Assembly (NCBI GenBank): GCA_025935155.1
Contig: JAICVV010000033.1
Coordinates: 1-11,752 of the forward strand
Source of the DNA: Alphaproteobacteria bacterium
GTDB lineage: Bacteria; Pseudomonadota; Alphaproteobacteria; Micropepsales; Micropepsaceae
Direction: 5' to 3'
Length of the DNA stretch: 11,752 nt
Shown: in pieces, positions 5,824 through 11,752 of the stretch
How positions within the stretch are numbered: the first letter of the stretch is position 1
How the letters are laid out: every line of letters begins with the position of its first letter
Notes under the pieces: generated by a model
Seen by the model: the letters and a program-made list of their open reading frames with translations, nothing else
Told to the model about the DNA's origin: nothing
The model's database searches: none
Position numbers and translations under genes: made by a program

Positions 5824-8800
5824 TGGCGCCACGAAGCAGGAAATCGGCGCTGAAACCCAATCCGCTCTGGTACAAGGACGCGGTCATCTACCAGGTGCAC
5901 GTGAAATCCTTCGCCGATTCCAATGGCGACGGCGTGGGCGACTTCCCGGGACTGATCGAAAAGCTGGACTACATCGCCGAGCTGGGCGTCACCTGCATCT
6001 GGCTGCTGCCATTTTATCCCAGTCCGCGCCGCGACGATGGTTATGACATAGCCGAGTACCGCGAGGTGCATCCGGAATACGGTACACTCGCCGACGTGCG
6101 CCGCTTCATCGACGAGGCACACGCCCGCGGCATCCGGGTGATTACCGAACTGGTGATAAACCACACGTCCGACCAACATCCATGGTTCCAGCGCGCGCGC
6201 CGCGCCAAGCCAGGCTCGAATTACCGGAATTATTACGTCTGGTCGGACGACGACAGGAAATATTCCGGCACGCGCATCATCTTCTGTGACACCGAGAAGT
6301 CGAACTGGACCTGGGACGACGAAGCGAAAGCCTATTACTGGCACCGCTTCTATTCGCACCAGCCGGACCTGAATTTCGACAATCCGCAGGTGTTTCGCGC
6401 GGTCATGAGCGTGATGCGCTTCTGGCTGGACATGGGTGTGGACGGTCTGCGGCTGGACGCCGTGCCCTATCTTGTCGAGCGCGAGGGCACCAACAACGAG
6501 AACCTGCCGGAAACGCACGCCGTCTTGAAGCGTATGCGCAAGTTCATCGACGAGCACTACGAAGACCGCATGCTGCTCGCCGAGGCCAACCAGTGGCCGG
6601 AGGACATCCAGGCCTATTTCGGGGCCGGAGAAGGCGATGAATGTCACATGGTCTTCCATTTTCCCCTGATGCCGCGAATGTACATGGCGCTGGCGCAGGA
6701 AGACCGGTTTCCCATCACCGACATTATCCGTCAGACGCCCGATCCGCCGCCGAAGGGCCAATGGGCAGTTTTCCTGCGCAACCACGACGAGCTGACGCTC
6801 GAAATGGTGACGGACAAAGAGCGCGATTATCTGTGGGATGTGTATGCGTCCGACAGGCGCGCGCGCCTAAATCTAGGTATACGCCGGAGGCTGGCGCCGT
6901 TGCTGGAACGCGACCGCCGCCGCATCGAGCTGATGAATTCGCTGCTGCTCACCATGCCGGGGACGCCGATCATCTATTACGGCGACGAAATCGGCATGGG
7001 TGACAACATCCATCTGGGCGATCGCGATGGGGTGCGCACGCCCATGCAGTGGTCCTCCGACCGCAATGGCGGGTTTTCGCGTGCCGATCCCGCCGTGCTG
7101 GTGCTGCCGCCGATCATGGATCCTGTGTACGGCTATCAGGCCGTCAACGTCGAGGCGCAGTGGCGCGATCCGCATTCGCTCCTTAATTGGCTCCGGCGCA
7201 TGCTGGTGGTGCGCGGCAAGCATCGGGCCTTCGGCCGTGGAAGCATCCGTTTTCTCACGCCGCGGAACCGCAAGGTGCTGGCGTACTTGCGCGAATGCGA
7301 CGACGACACAATCCTCTGTGTCGTCAACGTTTCGCGCGCGGCACAGGCGGTCGAACTCGATTTGCACGAATTCGCGGGCCGCACGCCAGTCGAATTGCTG
7401 GGGGGCTCGTCCTTTCCCCTCATCGGACAACTCACGTATCTGCTCACGCTTCCGCCCTACGGCTTCTACTGGTTTGCGCTTCGGCAGGAAGCGCAGCCGC
7501 CCCATTGGAGCACCGCGACAGCGGGCCCGATGGCGGAACCTCGCACGCTGGTGCTGCGCGAAGCTCTTGCGCAGGCGCTTGAGGGGGACAATCGCGAGAT
7601 ACTCGAGACCGAAGTCCTTCCACCTTATATTGCGCAGCGGCGCTGGTTCCAGGCGAAGAACGCCGGAATCCAGCATGTGCAAATCGTGGCGGCCGCGCCC
7701 TTGCGGAGCGATGAACAGGACGCCGTCCTTACGGAAATTGCGGTTACCGCGGGTGACGGCACCGGCCGGTACTCTTTGCCGATGTCCATCGCCTGGGAGG
7801 ATGAGGGTACCTCCCCCTTCGAGGTGCCGCTTGCGTTCGCGCGCGCCAGGCGCGGGCGGCGGGTCGGCCTGCTGACGGATGGCTTTGCTTCCTCCCGTTT
7901 CGCGCGTGCGGTTCTCCTGAACCTGCAACGGAACGCGCGCGTTCCGTTCGGGAGTGGCGAAATCCGTTTCGATGCCATGCCGGATGTGCAACTCAGTATT
8001 CCTGCAGACGCAAACATCGAATGGCCGGGTGCCGAGCAGACCAATTCCACCTGCATCGTGGATCGCAAGGCGGTCATCAAGCTCTTCCGGCGCATGACTC
8101 CCGGCGTTCACCCCGAAGCCGAAATGGGACGCGTGCTGACACAACGCGGCTTTAGCGGCATCGCGGCCATGTTGGGTGAAGTGACGCGCGCGGATGAGAA
8201 CGGTGAAATTTCCGAACTGGTCATCGTACAGGCGTTCGTTGCCAACCAGGGGGACGGCAGCAGCTGGACCAATGAGCTGCTTCTGCGCGTTGTCGATGAA
8301 CAATCGGTTGCGCCGCAGGACCGCAATCCATTCGAGGCTTACCAGGCCTTCGCGCGCGTGCTGGGACGGCGCACCGGTGAAATGCATGCGGTTCTGGCGC
8401 AGCCGACGGATAATCCCGATTTTTCACCTGAAACTGCGAATGAGGAAACGGCCCAACGCTGGTTCCTGCAGGCACGGCGGCAGCTCCAAGACGCTTTCAG
8501 CGCGCTGGAAGATTACGCAGGAACGGAAAAACCGCTCGCGTCCAAACTCACCGCGCGGCGCGAAGAAGTTCTTGGAGACGTCCACGAATTGCTGGCTGGC
8601 AGCAAGGGCGCGCTGCGCACCAGAATTCACGGCGATTTCCACCTGGGCCAGGTGCTGGTGGCCGGGTCCGACGTCATCATCATCGATTTCGAAGGCGAGC
8701 CGCTGAAGCCGCTGAACGAACGGCGGGCGAAGCTATCGCCCATGCGCGATGTGGCCGGGATGATCCGCTCTTTCGATTACGCGGCCGGTATTGTGGAGCG

Positions 8801-9092
8801 CGAGGGGCAGCTTGCGGCTATGGGCCGGGGCCACCTTCGCGCCCATTCGCTGTTGGCTGAGTTCCGCCGATTGGCGGAACGCGCATTCCTTGCCGGATAT
8901 CAGGAGGGCCGTGGCGATCCGTTGAGCGCGAGCGAGCGGCGGCTCATCCAGGCATTCGCCATCGAAAAGGCCGCCTACGAGATTGTCTACGAGGCAGCCA
9001 ACCGGCCGGACTGGATCGACATTCCGCTGCGCGGACTGGCCGCTCTTGTGGAAGGCCTCGGAATCGAACGGGAGTTTGCGGATGCTGACTAA
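5823..9092 (+). CDS. treS: Trehalose synthase-maltokinase fusion
   Basis: This 1089-residue bifunctional enzyme makes the GlgE substrate. Residues 1 to about 560 are TreS (GH13_16), which interconverts trehalose and maltose: [14 protein letters not shown] near the start, nucleophile D212 in LRLDAVPYL, acid/base E254 in LLAEANQW and D322 in [10 protein letters not shown]. Residues about 590-1089 are a maltokinase (Mak/Pep2, aminoglycoside-phosphotransferase-like fold). It starts with [15 protein letters not shown] (599-613), has catalytic D938 in IHGDFHLGQ and metal-binding D955 in IIDFEGEP, and uses ATP to convert maltose to maltose-1-phosphate. Such fusions are common in proteobacteria and channel trehalose carbon toward GlgE. 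The ATG overlaps the glgE stop by 1 nt, with AGGA at 5813-5816 as Shine-Dalgarno. All catalytic residues are present, so both halves should be active. The coding sequence holds a perfect 22-bp palindrome (7927-7948) and an 8-bp-stem hairpin (8861-8880). Confidence 0.95.
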   Translation: MAPRSRKSALKPNPLWYKDAVIYQVHVKSFADSNGDGVGDFPGLIEKLDYIAELGVTCIWLLPFYPSPRRDDGYDIAEYREVHPEYGTLADVRRFIDEAHARGIRVITELVINHTSDQHPWFQRARRAKPGSNYRNYYVWSDDDRKYSGTRIIFCDTEKSNWTWDDEAKAYYWHRFYSHQPDLNFDNPQVFRAVMSVMRFWLDMGVDGLRLDAVPYLVEREGTNNENLPETHAVLKRMRKFIDEHYEDRMLLAEANQWPEDIQAYFGAGEGDECHMVFHFPLMPRMYMALAQEDRFPITDIIRQTPDPPPKGQWAVFLRNHDELTLEMVTDKERDYLWDVYASDRRARLNLGIRRRLAPLLERDRRRIELMNSLLLTMPGTPIIYYGDEIGMGDNIHLGDRDGVRTPMQWSSDRNGGFSRADPAVLVLPPIMDPVYGYQAVNVEAQWRDPHSLLNWLRRMLVVRGKHRAFGRGSIRFLTPRNRKVLAYLRECDDDTILCVVNVSRAAQAVELDLHEFAGRTPVELLGGSSFPLIGQLTYLLTLPPYGFYWFALRQEAQPPHWSTATAGPMAEPRTLVLREALAQALEGDNREILETEVLPPYIAQRRWFQAKNAGIQHVQIVAAAPLRSDEQDAVLTEIAVTAGDGTGRYSLPMSIAWEDEGTSPFEVPLAFARARRGRRVGLLTDGFASSRFARAVLLNLQRNARVPFGSGEIRFDAMPDVQLSIPADANIEWPGAEQTNSTCIVDRKAVIKLFRRMTPGVHPEAEMGRVLTQRGFSGIAAMLGEVTRADENGEISELVIVQAFVANQGDGSSWTNELLLRVVDEQSVAPQDRNPFEAYQAFARVLGRRTGEMHAVLAQPTDNPDFSPETANEETAQRWFLQARRQLQDAFSALEDYAGTEKPLASKLTARREEVLGDVHELLAGSKGALRTRIHGDFHLGQVLVAGSDVIIIDFEGEPLKPLNERRAKLSPMRDVAGMIRSFDYAAGIVEREGQLAAMGRGHLRAHSLLAEFRRLAERAFLAGYQEGRGDPLSASERRLIQAFAIEKAAYEIVYEAANRPDWIDIPLRGLAALVEGLGIEREFADAD
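7927..7948. repeat. Perfect 22-bp palindrome inside treS-mak
   Basis: The half-site AACGGAACGCG (7927-7937) is followed without spacer by its exact reverse complement (7938-7948). It lies in the N-terminal part of the kinase half, in codons for roughly QRNARVPF. No T-run follows, so it is not a terminator. Confidence 0.8.
8861..8880. repeat. Perfect hairpin (8-bp stem, 4-nt loop) inside treS-mak
   Basis: GTTCCGCC (8861-8868) and GGCGGAAC (8873-8880) are exact reverse complements around GATT. It lies about 200 bp before the glgB start. There is no T-run, so termination is unlikely. Confidence 0.7.
9070..9084 (+). promoter_or_regulatory. Ribosome binding site that decides the glgB start
   Basis: GGGAG at 9070-9074 lies 7 nt before ATG 9082-9084, inside the last codons of treS-mak. 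This favours 9082 over the upstream in-frame ATG at 8983 and creates an 11-nt overlap with treS-mak. Confidence 0.75.
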
Positions 9093-11286
9093 GGCACCGC
9101 AAGCCTGCTTCGACGAGATCGACGCCCTCGCCGCGGAGGCATTGCTCCGCGGCCGCCTCGCCGATCCGTTCGCATTTCTTGGGCCGCATGACACATCTCA
9201 TCGAAGAGTGGTTCGTGTGTTCGTGCCAGGCGCCGAGGCGGTGGAGGTGTTGTCCCGCGGGAAAGGCGAACTTCTCGGTCAGCTCACGCCGGCGAAGGAC
9301 GGATTGTTCAGCGGACCTGTTTCGACACCCGAGCCGTATCTGCTGCGCATCCATTGGCCCGCTACGATCCAGGAAACGGAAGACCCGTATTCCTTCGGTG
9401 TCGTGCTCGGCGACGTGGATCTGCATCTGTTTTCGGAAGGCACCCATTGGCAGCTTGCGGAACGTCTCGGCTCCGCTGTGACCGAGATGGACGGTGTACA
9501 CGGGGTGCGGTTCGCCGTGTGGGCTCCCAACGCGCAGCGCGTTTCCGTCATTGGCGATTTCAACGGCTGGGACGGGCGGCGGCACCCGATGCGCTTGCGG
9601 CATTCCGCGGGTGTGTGGGAGCTTTTCGTGCCGCGGCTAGGCGCAGGCGAGCGGTACAAGTACGAGATTATCGGCGCCCATGGCGAACTGCTGCAGAAGG
9701 CCGATCCGCTGGCGCGCGCAACCGAACGGCCGCCCGCCACCGCCTCCATCGTACCGCAACCGTTCGATTTCCGCTGGAGCGATTCCGGCTGGATGGAAGC
9801 GCGCGCAGAGCGGCAAAAACCGGATGCGCCGATTTCGATTTACGAGGTGCATGCCGCCTCCTGGCTGCGCCCGGAGAATGACAGGACGGGCACGCTGGAC
9901 TGGATCGCGCTCGCCGAAAAACTGGTGCCCTATGCGGCCGATCTCGGATTTAGCCATATCGAATTGATGCCGGTCATGGAGCATCCGTTCGGTGGTTCCT
10001 GGGGTTATCAGCCGTTATCCCAGTTTGCTCCCAGCGCGCGCTTCGGGGAGCCGCACGAATTCGCGCATTTCGTGGATGCCTGCCATCGCGCCGGCATCGG
10101 GGTGATTCTGGATTGGGTGCCGGCGCATTTTCCAACCGACCCGCATGGGCTGGCGCGCTTCGACGGCACGCCGCTCTATGAACACGCCGATCCGCGCGAA
10201 GGGTTTCACCATGACTGGAACACCTACATTTACAATCTCGGCCGCCGCGAGGTGGCGGGATTTCTCATTGCCAGCGCGCTCTACTGGCTGGAGACATTCC
10301 ATGTGGACGGGCTGCGCGTGGATGCAGTCGCCTCCATGCTCTATCGCGATTATTCGCGGCCTGCGAACGAATGGGTGCCCAACAAATATGGCGGCCGTGA
10401 AAACCTGGAAGCCATCGATTTCCTGCGCCGGTTGAATTCCATTGTTGCGGAACGAGTGCCCGGCGCGATCACCATCGCAGAAGAATCCACGGCATGGCCC
10501 GGCGTGTCGGCGCCGGTTTCAGGCGGCGGCCTTGGCTTCGCGTACAAGTGGAACATGGGCTGGATGCACGACACGCTCGATTACGTTCATCATGAGCCCG
10601 TTCACCGCAAATGGCACCACAACGAAATGACTTTCGGGCTGATCTACGCCTTCAGCGAGAAATTCATCCTGCCGCTCAGCCACGATGAAGTGGTGCACGG
10701 CAAGGGCTCGCTGTATGGCAAGATCCCCGGGGACGATTGGCAGAAGCTCGCTACTTTGCGGGCCTATTTCGCCTTCATGTGGACGCATCCCGGAAAGAAG
10801 CTGCTGTTCATGGGCGGCGAGCTTGGGCAAATCCATGAATGGAGTCACGACGGCGAGATCGAATGGGGCTTGCTGCGGGAGCCGCGCCATGCCGGCCTCC
10901 AACGACTCGTGGGAAACCTCAATCGCCTGTATGCGCGCGAGCCGGCACTGCATCGCGAGGACGCGGCATCATCCGGCTTTTCGTGGCTGATCGGCGACGA
11001 TGCTCAGAACAGCGTGTACGCTTACGAGCGCCGCGCGGCCGGCGAAGCACCCATGCTCGTGGTACTGAACATGACGCCCGTGCCGCGGTACAATTATCGT
11101 TTTGGTGTTTCCCAAGCTGGCCGCTGGCGCGAAGCGCTGAACAGCGATGCGGAATTGTATGGCGGCAGCAATCTGGGCAATGCCGGCGGCACACACACCC
11201 ACACCATTTCCGCACACGGACACGAACAGTCCCTCGAGCTCGTGCTGCCGCCGCTCGCCGCCCTGGTTCTGAAACACGAGGATTAG
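9082..11286 (+). CDS. glgB: 1,4-alpha-glucan branching enzyme
   Basis: GlgB (GH13_9) cuts an alpha-1,4 chain and rejoins it as an alpha-1,6 branch on the growing glucan. I place the start at ATG 9082, giving 734 residues, close to the roughly 730 of E. coli GlgB. A GGGAG Shine-Dalgarno lies at 9070-9074, 7 nt upstream, and the protein then begins just before the family's N1 domain ([11 protein letters not shown]). An in-frame ATG at 8983 would add 33 unrelated residues inside treS. Domains in order are N1 (about 10-115), CBM48 (about 138-230, [22 protein letters not shown]), GH13 barrel (about 250-625) and C-terminal beta domain. Catalytic residues are D414 (LRVDAVASM), E467 ([11 protein letters not shown]) and D535 ([12 protein letters not shown]), spaced exactly as in E. 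coli D405/E458/D526. It overlaps the treS-mak stop by 11 nt. Confidence 0.95.
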   Translation: MLTKAPQACFDEIDALAAEALLRGRLADPFAFLGPHDTSHRRVVRVFVPGAEAVEVLSRGKGELLGQLTPAKDGLFSGPVSTPEPYLLRIHWPATIQETEDPYSFGVVLGDVDLHLFSEGTHWQLAERLGSAVTEMDGVHGVRFAVWAPNAQRVSVIGDFNGWDGRRHPMRLRHSAGVWELFVPRLGAGERYKYEIIGAHGELLQKADPLARATERPPATASIVPQPFDFRWSDSGWMEARAERQKPDAPISIYEVHAASWLRPENDRTGTLDWIALAEKLVPYAADLGFSHIELMPVMEHPFGGSWGYQPLSQFAPSARFGEPHEFAHFVDACHRAGIGVILDWVPAHFPTDPHGLARFDGTPLYEHADPREGFHHDWNTYIYNLGRREVAGFLIASALYWLETFHVDGLRVDAVASMLYRDYSRPANEWVPNKYGGRENLEAIDFLRRLNSIVAERVPGAITIAEESTAWPGVSAPVSGGGLGFAYKWNMGWMHDTLDYVHHEPVHRKWHHNEMTFGLIYAFSEKFILPLSHDEVVHGKGSLYGKIPGDDWQKLATLRAYFAFMWTHPGKKLLFMGGELGQIHEWSHDGEIEWGLLREPRHAGLQRLVGNLNRLYAREPALHREDAASSGFSWLIGDDAQNSVYAYERRAAGEAPMLVVLNMTPVPRYNYRFGVSQAGRWREALNSDAELYGGSNLGNAGGTHTHTISAHGHEQSLELVLPPLAALVLKHED

Positions 11287-11288
11287 GA

Positions 11289-11752
11289 ATGGCCAGCTTG
11301 CCGGAGCGGCTGGAGGCCGGCAATTCCTACCCATTGGGCGCGACGTGGAACGGCCTCGGCATCAATTTCGCGGTCTTCTCGCGTCATGCCACTCGGATGC
11401 AATTGTGCATCTTCGATTCGTCGGGCCGCCGCGAGGTGCATCGTTACGATCTGCCGGAGCGAACCGATGATATCTGGCACGGCTACCTGCCCGGCGCGAT
11501 GCCTGGGTTGGTGTACGGCTTTCGCGCCCATGGGCCGTACGAGCCGCAGCACGGCCACCGCTTCAATCCGGCGAAGGTCGTGGTCGATCCGTACGCCAAG
11601 GCGATCGGCCGCACGGTGCGCTGGAGCGACGAGATGTTCGGCTACCGCATCGGCGCGCCGGGGCAGGACCTCGTGCGCGACGAGCGCGACAACGCCGCCT
11701 TCGCCCCGCTCTCCGCGGTGGTCGACAACGCCTTCACCTGGGGCGACGACCA
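11289..11752 (+). CDS. glgX: Glycogen debranching enzyme, N-terminal part
   Basis: GlgX hydrolyses alpha-1,6 branches of glycogen (GH13_11), usually short stubs left by phosphorylase. Only the first 154 codons are inside the window and the frame is open at the right edge. The visible part matches the family's N-terminal CBM48 domain: YPLGATWNGLGINFAVFS (residues 14-31), DIWHGYLPG, VYGFRAHGPYEPQHGHRFNP and VVDPYAKAIG. The DNAAFAPLSAVVD stretch follows at the entry to the barrel. The catalytic residues lie outside. The ATG follows the glgB stop by 2 nt, with GAGGA at 11278-11282 as Shine-Dalgarno, so it belongs to the same operon. GC at third codon positions rises sharply from about 11580 onward. 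TreX or another isoamylase-type debrancher is the main alternative; GlgX is favoured by the operon. Confidence 0.88.
   Translation, partial: MASLPERLEAGNSYPLGATWNGLGINFAVFSRHATRMQLCIFDSSGRREVHRYDLPERTDDIWHGYLPGAMPGLVYGFRAHGPYEPQHGHRFNPAKVVVDPYAKAIGRTVRWSDEMFGYRIGAPGQDLVRDERDNAAFAPLSAVVDNAFTWGDD

Noticed and set aside
5754..6785. Minus-strand 343-codon frame opposite the start of treS-mak
   Set aside because: It has no family resemblance or Shine-Dalgarno and fully overlaps the conserved TreS catalytic region.
6873..8387. Minus-strand 504-codon frame opposite treS-mak
   Set aside because: It is antisense to a gene with intact catalytic motifs throughout, has shadow-type composition rich in Arg and His, and shows no recognisable domain. 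High-GC DNA commonly leaves such frames open.
8983..9081. Upstream in-frame ATG as the glgB start
   Set aside because: The added 33 residues do not look like GlgB, the overlap with treS-mak would be 110 nt, and ATG 9082 has a well-placed Shine-Dalgarno.
1..11752. tRNA or rRNA genes, CRISPR arrays, insertion sequences, integration sites
   Set aside because: I looked for spaced direct repeats, terminal inverted repeats, transposase-like proteins and tRNA cloverleaf motifs on both strands and saw none.

Overview
The window reads as an ordinary chromosomal stretch of a moderately GC-rich bacterium, most likely an alphaproteobacterium. The best pointers are an exact match to the alphaproteobacterial EcfG general-stress promoter (GGAAC-N17-CGTT), a long-form GlgE with an extra N-terminal amylase-like domain, and a TreS-maltokinase fusion. 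The genus cannot be fixed from the sequence alone.

Layout. Positions 1-1907 (minus strand) hold most of a CPA2-type cation:proton antiporter with a cytosolic universal-stress-protein tail; its 3' end lies beyond the left edge. A 144-bp divergent intergenic region (1908-2051) carries the EcfG-type promoter and separates the antiporter from a plus-strand gene for a secreted DUF4142 protein (2052-2588). A 130-bp gap (2589-2718) contains a strong intrinsic terminator or attenuator hairpin and a weaker EcfG-like site. From 2719 to the right edge runs a tightly packed plus-strand operon: glgE (2719-5823), a treS-mak fusion (5823-9092), glgB (9082-11286) and the first 154 codons of glgX (11289 to the edge). 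Junctions are a 1-nt overlap, an 11-nt overlap and a 2-nt gap, so translational coupling is likely.

How the genes work together. The operon encodes the GlgE pathway. The TreS domain interconverts trehalose and maltose, the Mak domain phosphorylates maltose to maltose-1-phosphate, GlgE adds maltosyl units to an alpha-1,4-glucan, GlgB introduces alpha-1,6 branches, and GlgX removes branches during turnover. The system therefore links the stress solute trehalose to glycogen. The neighbours (EcfG-type DUF4142 gene, antiporter with a USP tail) fit a stress or osmotic theme, but that link is inference.

No undescribed system is evident; the pathway is known. The points most worth a second look are the terminator-like hairpin squeezed between any upstream promoter and glgE, the catalytically degenerate GH13-like domain at the front of GlgE, the EcfG promoter with an embedded inverted repeat, a perfect 22-bp palindrome inside treS-mak, and an abrupt rise in GC3 within glgX.
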